A stretch of DNA of 64,000 bases from Actinomycetota bacterium (GCA_018830645.1 JAHJSA010000050.1:1-64000), one strand, 5' to 3'. Shown: positions 9,346-19,053, counted from the stretch's first letter. The notes: generated by a model from the letters alone, not told the origin. Program-made: numbers and translations.

Positions 9346-10080
9346 TTGAGTGCCGGATTCCCCAGTCGTCCAGAACGGCAACGTGGTGCGGGACGCCCCG
9401 GCTCCCTCGATGATCTCGAGGTGCCGGCTGTCATCGAGTCGCTGAACTCCCGGCAGGGCGACGGTGAACGGGTGAAGTTGACCTTCGTGGGTGGAGTGGC
9501 GATCGTCGTGCCCGCCCAGATCGTCGTGGAACACGGGTTGAGAGCAGGCGCCCTCGTCGACGAGAGGGGGCTGGAGCGACTTCGAGCGGAGGCGGAGATG
9601 AGCCAGGCGCGGGCGCGCGGTCTCCGCTACCTCGAGGCGCGGGAGAGGTCGTGCGCCGAAGTGGGCAGGCGCCTGACGCGCTACGGATATACTCAGCAGG
9701 TCGTCGATGGCGTGGTGGAATGGCTTGGAACTCTCGGGTACATCGACGATGCCCGATTCGCGGAGAGCTACGTGCGTTCATCCCGCCGGCGAGCCCTGGG
9801 CCCGCGCCGGATTCGCGCGGAACTCAGGCTCAAGGGCGTCGCGACGGAGGTCATCGAGCACGCGTTGAACGCAGCGCTCGAGGCATCATCCGACTCGGCG
9901 GAGGGGGAACTCGAAGAGCTCACCTCCCAAGTCCGACGGAAGTTCGGTCGACTCATGGTTACCGACCCCGTGGCGGCGCGCCGCCGCGCCGCGGGGCTCC
10001 TCGGGCGTCGAGGGTACCAGGGCTCGGTGATCGACAAGGTGATCAGGAGCGTGGAGCAGAAGCTGCAGGACGAGTCTTGA
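9346..10080 (+). CDS. recX: Regulatory protein RecX
   Basis: A modulator of RecA filaments, encoded one base after the recA stop. The 244 residues contain the repeated three-helix RecX modules: ARGLRYLEARERSCAEVGRRLTR, WLGTLGYIDDARFAESYVRS, and a C-terminal repeat ending in GYQGSVIDKVI. The TTG at 9346 is assumed; an in-frame GTG at 9421 would remove a 25-residue low-complexity N-terminus and is a realistic alternative. Expression is expected to be coupled to recA. Confidence 0.93.
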   Translation: MSAGFPSRPERQRGAGRPGSLDDLEVPAVIESLNSRQGDGERVKLTFVGGVAIVVPAQIVVEHGLRAGALVDERGLERLRAEAEMSQARARGLRYLEARERSCAEVGRRLTRYGYTQQVVDGVVEWLGTLGYIDDARFAESYVRSSRRRALGPRRIRAELRLKGVATEVIEHALNAALEASSDSAEGELEELTSQVRRKFGRLMVTDPVAARRRAAGLLGRRGYQGSVIDKVIRSVEQKLQDES

Positions 10081-10121
10081 AGACCGAAGTCTGCACGAGC
10101 CGCAAGATATCCACAGGTTTC

Positions 10122-10151
10122 TTGACACTTTTCTCACAGAACCGGTAGACT
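10122..10151 (+). promoter_or_regulatory. Strong sigma-A-type promoter for rny
   Basis: TTGACA at 10122-10127 and TAGACT at 10146-10151 are separated by 18 bp. It follows recX by 41 bp and predicts a transcript starting near 10158, giving rny an unusually long leader of about 310 nt. Confidence 0.75.
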
Positions 10152-10209
10152 AACCGGTGTACCGACGAAGGGTTGGCACTGGTTCGGCTAGGTCCACTCG
10201 TAGCGATAG

Positions 10210-10326
10210 ATGTTCCTGGTAATCAGCGATTTCGTGGCAGAGGTCATCGACGAGTATCGGCTCTTGATCCTCTTGAGGGGTGCCATCGGGCAGATTCTGC
10301 TGGTGTGCGCCACCGCGATTCGCTGA
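10210..10326 (+). CDS. Possible 38-residue hydrophobic small ORF in the rny leader
   Basis: ATG 10210 to TGA 10326 encodes a hydrophobic peptide (MFLVISDFVAEV, then RLLILLRGAIGQILL). About 80% of its codons end in G or C, like neighbouring genes. It lies entirely in the predicted rny 5' leader. There is no clear Shine-Dalgarno, so it could be a small membrane peptide, a regulatory leader ORF, or chance. The rest of the 10152-10469 leader shows no RNA motif that I recognise. Confidence 0.3.
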   Translation: MFLVISDFVAEVIDEYRLLILLRGAIGQILLVCATAIR

Positions 10327-10469
10327 TAGCTCGAAGAGCGCGAGAAGAATGAGAGGACCTACCGACGGCCGGGCGATGCTCGGCTTTCTCTATGGCCGCG
10401 ACCGGTCTCCTTCGTCGGACGAGCTTGATGCGCGTCACCAGCCGTCCCGCGACATGGACTGGAGAGTCG

Positions 10470-12008
10470 ATGAACGAATTGTGGGTCCTCTTGGCCCTGG
10501 GTATGTCCGTCGTCGGTGTGGCAGCCGGATACCTTCTTCGTAAGTACGTTGGAGAGGCCAAGATCAGCTCCGCTGAGCAAGAGGCCAAGAAGGTTCTCGC
10601 GGCCGCCGATCGACAGGCAGAAGCAACCAAGAAGGAAGCTCTGCTCGAGGTCAAGGATGAGCTACACCGCCTTCGCACAGAGGCGGAAGCGGAACTGAGA
10701 GAACGCCGTCACGAATTGACTCAGCTAGAGAAGCGGGTACTGCAGCGAGATGAAGCCCTCGACGAGAAGCAGAAGGAGGTCGCCAGGCAGGAGCAGTCTC
10801 TGGCCGACCGTGACACTCGCCTTCGCAAGACTCAAGAGGAGGTGGAGGCTCTCAAGGCCGAGCATGCACGTACCCTCGAGGCCGTGTCGGGCCTTTCCCA
10901 GGCCGAAGCCAGGGATCTTCTGCTGAAGAGCGCCGAGGACGAGGTGCGCCACGACATGGCGAAGTTGGTGCGTGCGGTCGAGGAGGAGGCGAAGCGCGAA
11001 GGCGATCGCCGTGCTCGGAACGTCCTGTCACTGTGCATCCAGAGAACGGCCGCCAACCACGTCGCCGAGACTACTGTCTCCGTGGTTCAGCTGGCTTCCG
11101 ACGATCTCAAGGGCAGGATCATCGGGCGGGAAGGTCGGAACATCCGCACGCTCGAGAACCTCACCGGCATCGAGTTCATCATCGACGACACGCCGGAAGC
11201 GGTGGTGTTGTCCGGGTTCGACACGGTAAGGCGTGAGATCGCGCGCCTCACACTCACCAAACTCGTGGCCGATGGGAGGATCCATCCCGCCAAGATCGAG
11301 GAGATGTACTCCAAGGCCCGGGACGAAGTGGACAACGACATCAAGGAGGCCGGGGAACAGGCCACCTTCGAGGCCGATATCCACGGTCTGGCTCCGGAGT
11401 TGGTCAAGTTGCTCGGCCGCCTCAAGTACCGCACCAGCTACGGTCAGAACGTGTTGAAACACTCGCTCGAGGTGGGTCATCTCGCCGGCATCATGGCAGC
11501 GGAGCTGGGCGCCAATCCCAAGCTTGCCAAGCGGGCGGGTATCCTGCACGACCTCGGGAAGGCCGTCGATCACGAGGTCGAGGGCTCTCACGCGGTGATC
11601 GGCGCCAATCTGGCCCGGCGGTACGGCGAATCCGAGGCGATCGTGCACGTCATCGAAGCGCACCACAACGACGTGGAGCCGCAGACTGTGGAGGCGGTGC
11701 TGGTCGCGGCTGCCGATGCGGTCTCGGGAGCCCGGCCGGGCGCGCGCCGGGAGACGCTGGAGACCTACGTGAAGCGCCTCGAGTCGCTCGAGCGGATCGC
11801 CGAGTCGAAGAAGGGCGTGGAGAAGTCGTATGCCATCCAGGCGGGGCGCGAGATCAGGGTCATGGTGAAGCCGGAAGAGGTCGACGACGACTTGGCCGTC
11901 CTGCTATGTCGTGAGATCGCCAAGGAGATCGAGCAGGAGCTCGACTACCCTGGACAGATCCGGGTGACGGTGATCCGCGAGAGCCGCGCGGTGGACTACG
12001 CGAAGTAA
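10470..12008 (+). CDS. rny: Ribonuclease Y
   Basis: The membrane-anchored endonuclease that starts mRNA decay in many Gram-positive bacteria. The 512-residue protein has an N-terminal membrane helix (about residues 4-23), a long coiled coil rich in Glu/Lys/Arg to about 190, a KH RNA-binding domain ([15 protein letters not shown], from about 213) and an HD metal-dependent domain with His360-Asp361 in [12 protein letters not shown]. The ATG at 10470 is preceded by CTGGAGAG and gives the standard short periplasmic/membrane start; in-frame codons further up lack family similarity. Its own promoter is at 10122-10151 and a terminator follows at 12018. Confidence 0.96.
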   Translation: MNELWVLLALGMSVVGVAAGYLLRKYVGEAKISSAEQEAKKVLAAADRQAEATKKEALLEVKDELHRLRTEAEAELRERRHELTQLEKRVLQRDEALDEKQKEVARQEQSLADRDTRLRKTQEEVEALKAEHARTLEAVSGLSQAEARDLLLKSAEDEVRHDMAKLVRAVEEEAKREGDRRARNVLSLCIQRTAANHVAETTVSVVQLASDDLKGRIIGREGRNIRTLENLTGIEFIIDDTPEAVVLSGFDTVRREIARLTLTKLVADGRIHPAKIEEMYSKARDEVDNDIKEAGEQATFEADIHGLAPELVKLLGRLKYRTSYGQNVLKHSLEVGHLAGIMAAELGANPKLAKRAGILHDLGKAVDHEVEGSHAVIGANLARRYGESEAIVHVIEAHHNDVEPQTVEAVLVAAADAVSGARPGARRETLETYVKRLESLERIAESKKGVEKSYAIQAGREIRVMVKPEEVDDDLAVLLCREIAKEIEQELDYPGQIRVTVIRESRAVDYAK

Positions 12009-12017
12009 GAGCTTCTG

Positions 12018-12055
12018 ACGGAAGGCCCGGTGCCCTCGTGCACCCGGCCTTCCGT
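12018..12055 (+). terminator. Hairpin between rny and miaB
   Basis: ACGGAAGGCC near 12018 pairs with GGCCTTCCGT ending at 12055; the stem continues inward with GGTGC/GCACC after one mismatch. There is no long T-run. It supports the ATG at 12074 rather than the GTG at 12038 as the miaB start, since the latter sits in the stem-loop. Confidence 0.55.
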
Positions 12056-12073
12056 CTGGGCTCCCCGCGAGCG

Positions 12074-13492
12074 ATGCACGTCCACACCCACCGCACCGGC
12101 CGCACCTACTATCTACGCACCTTCGGGTGCCAGATGAACGAGCACGACTCCGAGCGTATCTCTGGGTTGATGCAGGGGTTGGGGTACGAACCGGCGGATA
12201 CCCCTGACCGAGGCGACGTCCTGTTGTACAACACCTGTTCCATCCGCGAGAAGGCCGACACGCGCCTCATCGGGCATCTTGGCCATGCTCGCCGCCTGAA
12301 GGCCGACGATCCGCGGAGGCTCGTCGTCGTCGCCGGGTGCCTCGCCCAGAGCAGGCAGGCGGCGTTCTTCCGGGAGCACCCCTATGTGGACGTGCTGGTG
12401 GGTCCGCAGAGCCTTCACCTTCTTCCTGCCTTGCTGGATGAGCGGGTGTCCACCGGCCGCCAGGTGGGAGCTTTCGACGAGTCGACCAGCATGTGGAGTG
12501 CCGAACTGCCGCGTGTGCGGCAGAGCGGTCCACTCGCCTGGATACAGATCATGACCGGCTGCAGCAACTACTGCTCGTACTGCATCGTGCCCTACGTGAG
12601 GGGCCCCGAAGCGAGCCGCCCCCGGAACGAAGTCGTCGAAGAAACGAGGGAACTCGCGAGGCAGGGAGTGCGCGAGGTGACCCTGCTCGGCCAGAACGTG
12701 AACGCGTATGGCCTCGAACCCGCATCGCGGGCGGGTGGCGGCGGGTTCCCCGCTCTGCTGGAAGCCCTTTCTGGAGTCGCCGGCATCGAGCGCATCCGCT
12801 TCATGACCTCCCACCCCAAAGACGTGTCGCCCGCGTTGATCGAGACCATGGCAGGCCTTCGACAGGTCTGCGAGCACCTCCATCTGCCGGTGCAATCGGG
12901 CAGCGATCGCATCCTGCATCTCATGAAGCGGGGCTACGATCGCGCCGCCTATCTAGATCTCGTCAACCGTCTCCGTGCCGCTATCCCTGGACTCGCCCTG
13001 ACCACCGACCTGATCATTGGCTTCCCCTCGGAAACGGAACGCGACTTCGAGGAAACGGTCGGCCTGGTGGAGACGGTCGGGTTCGACGGAGCCTTCACCT
13101 TCCAGTACTCTCCGCGAAGCCGGACGGCGGCGGCCGAACTACCCGGGCGCATCGATCCGGAGGTGCTCGAAGTGAGGATGCGCCGTCTGGTCGAGACGAC
13201 TCAGCGCTTGGGGGCCGACCGCAACGCGCTACTCGTGGACGCGGAGGTGGAGGTGTTGGTTGAAGGCCGTAGCCGACGCGACCCCGACGCCCTGATGGGT
13301 CGCACCCGCACGCACAAGGTCGTCAACTTCAGCGCCGTCGGCATCGTGCTGCCCGGCGACCTCGTCGAGGTGAGGATCGAGCGCGCTTCGTCCACCAGCC
13401 TCAGCGGCACCGCCCCGGCTCCGTCGACACCCGTTCGGGAGTCGGCGCCCGTTCCTGAGTGGGTACCCGCTTCGGAGCCGGGCGCCCAATGA
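12074..13492 (+). CDS. miaB: tRNA-2-methylthio-N6-dimethylallyladenosine synthase MiaB
   Basis: A radical-SAM methylthiotransferase that acts on i6A37 of tRNAs reading UNN codons. The 472 residues include cluster ligands Cys19, Cys55 and Cys89, the radical-SAM triad Cys163/167/170 (TGCSNYCSYCIVPYVRG), a TRAM domain, and a C-terminal Ser/Pro/Ala-rich tail that looks non-conserved. It overlaps miaA by the ATGA tetranucleotide. MiaA makes the i6A substrate, so the two act in sequence. It is a paralogue of rimO at 5733. Confidence 0.96.
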   Translation: MHVHTHRTGRTYYLRTFGCQMNEHDSERISGLMQGLGYEPADTPDRGDVLLYNTCSIREKADTRLIGHLGHARRLKADDPRRLVVVAGCLAQSRQAAFFREHPYVDVLVGPQSLHLLPALLDERVSTGRQVGAFDESTSMWSAELPRVRQSGPLAWIQIMTGCSNYCSYCIVPYVRGPEASRPRNEVVEETRELARQGVREVTLLGQNVNAYGLEPASRAGGGGFPALLEALSGVAGIERIRFMTSHPKDVSPALIETMAGLRQVCEHLHLPVQSGSDRILHLMKRGYDRAAYLDLVNRLRAAIPGLALTTDLIIGFPSETERDFEETVGLVETVGFDGAFTFQYSPRSRTAAAELPGRIDPEVLEVRMRRLVETTQRLGADRNALLVDAEVEVLVEGRSRRDPDALMGRTRTHKVVNFSAVGIVLPGDLVEVRIERASSTSLSGTAPAPSTPVRESAPVPEWVPASEPGAQ

Positions 13493-14505
13493 GTAAGCAT
13501 CCACCCGAGCGACGCGCCGACCTCGTTATCGCCCTGTTCGGCCCCACCGGCGTGGGTAAGACGGCGATCGCCTGCCATGTGGCCCAGGAATTGGGCACGC
13601 GGGTCGTCTCCTGCGACTCGATGCAGCTGTACCGCGGCTTCCCGGTGCTGACCAACCAGCCCCAGGCGCGGGAGACCCTTGGGGTGGTTCAGGAGCTGGT
13701 AGACGTGGCCGACCCAGACGTGGAATGGAGTGCGGTCGAGTACGCCCGCAGGGCCCGACCCCTGCTCGAGGAAGACCTCTCTCGCACCGGCTTCGCCGTC
13801 ATCGCCGGGGGTACGGGCCTGTATTTGCGGGCCGCTCTGGCGCCCCTGTCGGCGCCCGCACCCGGAGACCCCGCGCTGCGGCGCCGCCTCGAAGAGCGGG
13901 CGGCCCGGGAAGGCGCCGCGACGCTGCACCGCCGCCTGGCCTCGCTCGATCCCGAGGCGGCCGGTGCCATCCATCCAAGTAATACTCGACGGTTGGTGCG
14001 TGCTCTCGAGGTGCTGATGTCGTCTCCGGAGCGCAGGTGGTCAGGAAGATGCGATCTCTGGGCGCCCGACTACTATCATCACACGCTTCTTGTGGGCCTC
14101 ACCATGGACCGCGAGTCGCTCTACCGCCGGGTCGACCACCGCGCACGAATGATGTTCGAGGGAGGCGCCGTCGAGGAAGTGAAGGCGCATCGCGCGAGAG
14201 TCGCCGCTTCGGCCCCGATGAGCGGCGAGAGCGAGTCCCGTGAGCGCAGAGGCGTCGAGAGGGCGATCGGGTACCGAGAGATCGACGACTTCCTGGACGG
14301 CGGGATCTCGGCCGACGAAGCTGTCGCGAGGTTGGCGGCGGCCACGCGCAAGTATGTCCGCCGGCAGGATACCTGGATGCGCAAGCTACAAGGCGCTGTT
14401 ATCATTGACACTTCCCGCCGGACTGCCGAGGAGAGCGCCGCTCTCATCTTGGCCGAAGCGCGGCGGGCGCGCGTCCTCTCGACGGCACATAGAAAGGACA
14501 TCTAG
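13489..14505 (+). CDS. miaA: tRNA dimethylallyltransferase MiaA
   Basis: Adds the dimethylallyl group to A37 of tRNA. The 338-residue protein has a P-loop GPTGVGKT (18-25), the DSMQLYRGF substrate segment, GGTGLYLRA, and a C-terminal RKYVRRQDTWMRK region typical of MiaA. The ATG at 13489 overlaps the miaB stop; a GTG 30 bases upstream would only add residues inside miaB. The product is the substrate of the MiaB enzyme encoded just upstream. Confidence 0.95.
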   Translation: MSKHPPERRADLVIALFGPTGVGKTAIACHVAQELGTRVVSCDSMQLYRGFPVLTNQPQARETLGVVQELVDVADPDVEWSAVEYARRARPLLEEDLSRTGFAVIAGGTGLYLRAALAPLSAPAPGDPALRRRLEERAAREGAATLHRRLASLDPEAAGAIHPSNTRRLVRALEVLMSSPERRWSGRCDLWAPDYYHHTLLVGLTMDRESLYRRVDHRARMMFEGGAVEEVKAHRARVAASAPMSGESESRERRGVERAIGYREIDDFLDGGISADEAVARLAAATRKYVRRQDTWMRKLQGAVIIDTSRRTAEESAALILAEARRARVLSTAHRKDI

Positions 14506-14509
14506 GCGT

Positions 14510-15478
14510 ATGCGTTTCGCCAAGTGGCAGGGTCTCGGGAACGACTACATCATCCTGGAAGAGGACGTGCTTCCGGGGATGCCGTCGCCTTCCCAGACGG
14601 CCCTCCTCTGCGACCGTCACTTCGGTGTGGGGGCCGACGGCCTTCTCATCCACTGCCGGCCCACCGGCATCGTGGAAGGTGCGGTCGCCCGCATGCGCAT
14701 CTTCAACCCCGACGGCAGCGAGCCCGAGATGTGCGGCAACGGCATCCGCATGTTCGCGCGCTACTTGCAGGAGCGCGGGGTCATCGGTGCCGGAGAGGCG
14801 GTCATAGAGACGCTCGCAGGCCCTATCCGACCACAGGTGCTCACCGACGGCAGGGTCCGGGTGCACATGGGAGTCGCCCGACTGAAGAGCGCCGCCATCG
14901 ACGCGACGGCTTGGGAGCCGATTGATGAGGTGGTTGCCCGCGACCTGGAGGTGGACGGCGCCTCGTACCGCTTCACCTTTGTGGATGTGGGCAATCCACA
15001 CTGCGTCATCCCCGTGGACGACGTGGGCTCCGTCTCGATCGAGGAGATCGGCCCCCGTATCGAGACGCATCCGATCTTTCCCCGACGGACGAATGTCGAG
15101 TTCATCCGGCCTGAGGCCGACGGGTTGGTCACCATGAGGGTCTGGGAGCGGGGAGTGGGGGAGACCCAGGCCTGCGGCACCGGGGCGACGGCTGTGGGGG
15201 TCGCCGCGGTACGCTTGGGGTTGGCCACGAGTCCCGTGACGGTGCATCTGCCGGGCGGCACCCTCGAGATCGAGGTGGCGGACGACCTGCAAGTGGTGAA
15301 GACCGGGTCGGCTGAGGCGGTGTTCACCGGTGAACTCAGCCGCCGTATGCTCGATCGACTCGGGTGGGCGGCACAGGAACAGGAGACGGTGCGAGGGAAC
15401 GGTGCGGGCGACCTCTCGCCCCGCCGCCCGGCGGGACTTGGGTGCCGTTCGTCGATGGATCAGCTCAAGGAGGTCTAG
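14510..15478 (+). CDS. dapF: Diaminopimelate epimerase
   Basis: Interconverts LL- and meso-diaminopimelate for lysine and peptidoglycan. The 322-residue protein has both catalytic cysteines in place, Cys75 (MCGNGIRMFARY) and Cys222 (QACGTGATAVGV), and the typical KWQGLGNDYII start. It is about 40 residues longer than usual because of a C-terminal tail after LDRLGW that looks low-complexity. The stop is directly followed by the dapL start codon, so the two lysine-pathway genes are tightly coupled. Confidence 0.95.
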   Translation: MRFAKWQGLGNDYIILEEDVLPGMPSPSQTALLCDRHFGVGADGLLIHCRPTGIVEGAVARMRIFNPDGSEPEMCGNGIRMFARYLQERGVIGAGEAVIETLAGPIRPQVLTDGRVRVHMGVARLKSAAIDATAWEPIDEVVARDLEVDGASYRFTFVDVGNPHCVIPVDDVGSVSIEEIGPRIETHPIFPRRTNVEFIRPEADGLVTMRVWERGVGETQACGTGATAVGVAAVRLGLATSPVTVHLPGGTLEIEVADDLQVVKTGSAEAVFTGELSRRMLDRLGWAAQEQETVRGNGAGDLSPRRPAGLGCRSSMDQLKEV

Positions 15479-16642
15479 GTGCGGTTCTCGAGACGTATGG
15501 ACGGTCTACCGCCGTATCTCTTCGCGGAGATCGAGCGGAAGATAGCGGAGAAGAAGAAGGCCGGCGTCGACGTGATCAGCCTGGGTATCGGCGACCCCGA
15601 TCTGCCTACACCGGCGTACATCGTCGAGGAGATGCAGCGGCAGGTCGCCGATCCGCGTAATCACCAGTACCCCTCGAACGCTGGGGTTCCCGAGTTCGGC
15701 GAGGCGGGGGCGGCCTACATGGCGCGACGCTTCGGTGTGACCATCGACCCGGTGAAGGAGTTCTTCCCGTTGCTCGGCTCCAAGGAAGGGCTCGCCCACA
15801 TCTGCTGGTCGACGCTCGACGCCGGTGATGTGGTGTTGGTGCCCGACCCGGGCTACCCCGTGTACGCCGCGGCATCGCTCCTGGTGGGAGCCGAGGCCGT
15901 GCACATGCCCTTGCTGCCCGAGAACGCCTTCCTCCCCGATCTTGACGCGATCGACCCAGAAGTCGCCGGAAGAGCGAAGCTGATGTTCATCAGCTACCCG
16001 AACAACCCCACCGCGGGCGTGGTCGAAGGCGATTTCTTCGAGCGCGTGGTCGCGTTCGCCAAGAAGAACGACATAGCCGTTGTCCACGACAACGCGTACT
16101 GCGAACTGGTGTTCGACGGGTACGAGGCTCCGAGCTTCCTCGCCACGCCCGGAGCGATGGACATCGGCGTGGAGTTCTTCAGCCTCTCCAAACCGTTCAA
16201 CATGACCGGTTGGCGGGTGGGTTTCGCCGTGGGAAGTCGAGAGATCCTTGAGCCGCTCTGGCGGCTCAAGACCAACTTGGACTCGGGCATGTTCGAAGCC
16301 ATCCAGCGGACGGGAGCCTTCGTGCTGAACGGTCCCTGGGATTTCGTGCACGAGATGAACGCCCTGTATACGGGGCGACGGGACATCTTGGTGGACGCCC
16401 TCAGACACATCGGTCTGGACACTCCATCACCCAAGGCCACGATCTACATTTGGATCCCGGTGCCCGCAGGCTATTCTTCTGCCTCCTTCGCCGCGCACGT
16501 ACTCGATCAGGCGGGCGTCGTGGTGACCCCCGGCAACGGGTACGGTGAGGCGGGAGAGGGCTTCGTGCGCATCTCTCTCACGGCGCCGGACGCCCGCATC
16601 CGCGAAGCGGTCGAGCGCATCGAGCGTTCCCTGCGACTCTGA
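15479..16642 (+). CDS. dapL: LL-diaminopimelate aminotransferase
   Basis: A class I/II PLP-dependent aminotransferase of 387 residues, probably converting tetrahydrodipicolinate directly to LL-diaminopimelate. PLP-binding Lys238 lies in SLSKPFNMTGWR; YPNNPTAG and the D-N-AYCELVF region are also present. The family alone (aspartate-aminotransferase-like) would not fix the substrate, but the start MDGLPPYLFAEIERK, the GIGDPDLPTP motif and direct coupling to dapF argue for DapL. An AAGGAGG Shine-Dalgarno lies in the end of dapF, before GTG 15479. If correct, the cell uses the short aminotransferase route and does not need dapDCE. Confidence 0.88.
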   Translation: MRFSRRMDGLPPYLFAEIERKIAEKKKAGVDVISLGIGDPDLPTPAYIVEEMQRQVADPRNHQYPSNAGVPEFGEAGAAYMARRFGVTIDPVKEFFPLLGSKEGLAHICWSTLDAGDVVLVPDPGYPVYAAASLLVGAEAVHMPLLPENAFLPDLDAIDPEVAGRAKLMFISYPNNPTAGVVEGDFFERVVAFAKKNDIAVVHDNAYCELVFDGYEAPSFLATPGAMDIGVEFFSLSKPFNMTGWRVGFAVGSREILEPLWRLKTNLDSGMFEAIQRTGAFVLNGPWDFVHEMNALYTGRRDILVDALRHIGLDTPSPKATIYIWIPVPAGYSSASFAAHVLDQAGVVVTPGNGYGEAGEGFVRISLTAPDARIREAVERIERSLRL

Positions 16643-16672
16643 TCCCGAGCCCGGGCGAAAGGGGGTACCAGC

Positions 16673-17098
16673 GTGAAGATACAGGTGACCCTGCTTCGCC
16701 CGGAGGCGAGACTTCCGCAGCGCGCTCACCCTGGGGACGGCGGAGCCGATCTCCATGCCGCGGAGGCGGTGACCATCCCACCCGGAGAACGAAGGGACGT
16801 GGGGACCGGGCTCGCCCTCAGCATCCCCGAAGGCTACGCGGGTTTCGTGCAGGCGCGCTCGGGTTTGGCGTTCCGCCACGGCATCATGATCACGAACGCT
16901 CCGGGTCTCATCGACAGCGGGTACAGGGGTGAGGTGCGGGTGAGCCTGTTCAACTCAGGCTCTGACCCGTTCTGCGTGGCGGTGGGCGACCGGATCGCCC
17001 AGTTCGTGGTGCAGGCCGTGGAGACTCCAGGATTCGAAGCCGCCCCACACCTCGACTCGACAAGTCGGGGCGAAGGCGGCTTCGGCAGCACCGGCTGA
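16673..17098 (+). CDS. dut: dUTP diphosphatase
   Basis: Hydrolyses dUTP to dUMP, keeping uracil out of DNA. The 141-residue length is standard for the trimeric enzyme. All five motifs can be followed: DGGADLHA, RSGLAFRHG, NAPGLIDSGYRGE, RIAQFVVQ and the C-terminal arm RGEGGFGSTG. The GTG start at 16673 has GAAAGGGGG upstream. It is the last plus-strand gene before the convergent minus-strand prepilin operon. Confidence 0.95.
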   Translation: MKIQVTLLRPEARLPQRAHPGDGGADLHAAEAVTIPPGERRDVGTGLALSIPEGYAGFVQARSGLAFRHGIMITNAPGLIDSGYRGEVRVSLFNSGSDPFCVAVGDRIAQFVVQAVETPGFEAAPHLDSTSRGEGGFGSTG

Positions 17099-17129
17099 CC
17101 TCGGGGCGGGAGAGTCCGAGTCGTCCGCT

Positions 17130-18323
17130 CTACTTGGCAGTGGTGTACTCCTCCCACGTGTTCGGCACGATACTCACGCCGATCGTGTAGGCGCTGTTGA
17201 TCTGTTTCATGATGTTTCCGTTGTAGTTGATCTCCGGTGAGGCGCCTGTCCCTTTGTTGATGATGGTGCCGGATACGATCACCGAGCCGTAGATGCTGGC
17301 CGTACCACGGATCATGGCGTCACCTTTGATCACGATGATACCGTAGAAGTCACCGGTACCCTTGAGGTCGAGCCCCACCGTTTGGGTGCCCGCGTCGATC
17401 ACCAGCACCACCGGGTTCTCGCGCGAGCCGATCTGCGTGTTGCCCGAGATATCCACCACGCTGGTGGGGCTCTCGAGGTAGATGATCTTGCCACCCGCGT
17501 TGCCCGAGAAGAGAAGGGTGGCTGCCGGTGCCGCCGTCGTGAAGTAGGTGCCTTCGCTCTGCGCGATCCCTTTGAGCGAACCCATGAGCCCGGAGGCCAC
17601 CCAGCTGTCGAACGTACCGGCGGCGGACGGATTAGCCACCACGTTGGGGCCCAGATCGAGTCCCTTGGCTCCCACCTGGCTGTTGTAGAAGGCGGGCACG
17701 GACGTACCGTTGAGCGGAAGCGGCGCCGTCTGCAACGGGTCGATATCGATGTTCAGACCCTGGCCGTTGGCATCGAACGAACTCGTGTACATGGCGATCA
17801 GGGGAAAGGTCAAGTACCAGGCCTGGCGTTCGGCGAGGATGATGATGCGGTGACGGCTGTCATCCACGTTGGCCTCGCTGGCCACGTACATGAGGCCGTC
17901 GCCGTTCGAGTCCCAGGTGGGAGGGTTGGCGAGGCCGGTGTTGTCGTAGTACAGCACCTTGATGAAGTCGGCGGCCGGGGAGCGCGTCGGGTTGCGGAAC
18001 TTCGTGGCGTCGAAGTCGGCGCGGAGGGCCGTAGTGACGGCGCTGACCTTGGTGGTCGTCTGAGCATCGGCGGACGTGCTGGGCCACTTCGTCTTGAGGT
18101 CAAGCATGCCGTAGTCCACACCGGCTTCAGCCACGTTGAACGACTTGACCCCTTTCGATTCCAGGTCGGTCCCGAGGATGCTCGATTTCACCAAGAAGAA
18201 CAGAGCGAGCCCTATGGCCAGGAACACCATGGCGAACATCATGACGATCACGACGAGCGAGCCGTCTTCCGAGCGAACAAGCCGTGCCCCGAAAGATGTT
18301 CGATCCCTTGGGTGGTCGTTCAT
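17130..18323 (-). CDS. PilX-like pilus-assembly protein
   Basis: A 397-residue protein with a short charged N-terminus and one hydrophobic segment (about residues 24-47, SLVVIVMMFAMVFLAIGLAL region) preceded by EDG, resembling PilX_N proteins that accompany minor pilins. It lacks the canonical Glu5 of processed prepilins. The C-terminal half contains short beta-like repeats (KGTGDFYGIIVIKGDAMI, RGTASIYGSVIVSG) like those in bactofilin/polymer-forming segments. It is third in a minus-strand operon behind PilV- and PilW-like genes, which is the usual order. Function is inferred from this context; the exact family is uncertain. Confidence 0.7.
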   Translation of the reverse strand: MNDHPRDRTSFGARLVRSEDGSLVVIVMMFAMVFLAIGLALFFLVKSSILGTDLESKGVKSFNVAEAGVDYGMLDLKTKWPSTSADAQTTTKVSAVTTALRADFDATKFRNPTRSPAADFIKVLYYDNTGLANPPTWDSNGDGLMYVASEANVDDSRHRIIILAERQAWYLTFPLIAMYTSSFDANGQGLNIDIDPLQTAPLPLNGTSVPAFYNSQVGAKGLDLGPNVVANPSAAGTFDSWVASGLMGSLKGIAQSEGTYFTTAAPAATLLFSGNAGGKIIYLESPTSVVDISGNTQIGSRENPVVLVIDAGTQTVGLDLKGTGDFYGIIVIKGDAMIRGTASIYGSVIVSGTIINKGTGASPEINYNGNIMKQINSAYTIGVSIVPNTWEEYTTAK

Positions 18324-18338
18324 GGCGTTCCTCCTGCC

Positions 18339-19046
18339 TCAGTATGTTCTCAGGTTGCGCGGCTGGACGACGGACGTCAACTCGTGCACCACGGGGGCTC
18401 TGTCGGGGTCGATGTCCACCATGAGATGAATACGGATCGCGCGGATCTGCGTCACGTCAACAGAACGAGTCGTAGCATTGTGTGCGAGCTGCGAACCGAC
18501 AGAGTCGTAGTACTTGAACAAGGGCTTGGTTAATGAGGCCAGCGCCGTGCCCGGTGGGTCGTTCCTTATGTTCTCGTTCACCACGCGCACGGCGGTCGCC
18601 GTGAAGCTTCCGTCTTTGTTGGGAGATTCTTGGCGGAGGAGGTAGGAGTTGGTCCCGACCGTGCTGAGGTAGAAGCGCACGAGTTCGAGACTGTGGGCTG
18701 CGTCACGGTCTGTGTCGGTCCAGATCCAGATCTCTTCGGGAGTCGCCTTGGGTATCGGGGTGTCCAGGGTTTCGCTGACCACGGAGGCGGGCACCCGCGC
18801 CGTGCGTATGAACTCGACCATCTCGCCCATAGCCATGCGGGCCTGCTCCTGCGCGCGCATGTCGTCCTCGGTGAAGAGGTAGGTGTGCTCGAGCCGCGTC
18901 CAGACGGTAAAGACGGCGCCCATGACCACGACCATGAGCATCATCACCACGAGGAGCTCTACGAGCGTCACCCCCTCCTGGCCCCCACAGGCGCTGGAGC
19001 GCGCACGGATCGATCGGGATACTCGCATCATCATGAACGAACTCAC
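18339..19046 (-). CDS. Prepilin-type minor pilin, PilW-like
   Basis: A 235-residue protein with a class III signal: QEG|VTLVELLVVMMLMVVVMGAV, with cleavage expected after Gly and Glu at +5. The long hydrophobic helix is followed by a soluble domain. The GTG start is taken at 19046; an ATG cluster four codons later is equally possible. It lies 7 bp downstream of the PilV-like gene and 15 bp upstream of the PilX-like gene. By analogy, minor pilins of this kind prime pilus or pseudopilus assembly. Confidence 0.82.
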   Translation of the reverse strand: MSSFMMMRVSRSIRARSSACGGQEGVTLVELLVVMMLMVVVMGAVFTVWTRLEHTYLFTEDDMRAQEQARMAMGEMVEFIRTARVPASVVSETLDTPIPKATPEEIWIWTDTDRDAAHSLELVRFYLSTVGTNSYLLRQESPNKDGSFTATAVRVVNENIRNDPPGTALASLTKPLFKYYDSVGSQLAHNATTRSVDVTQIRAIRIHLMVDIDPDRAPVVHELTSVVQPRNLRTY

Positions 19047-19053
19047 ACTCCCA

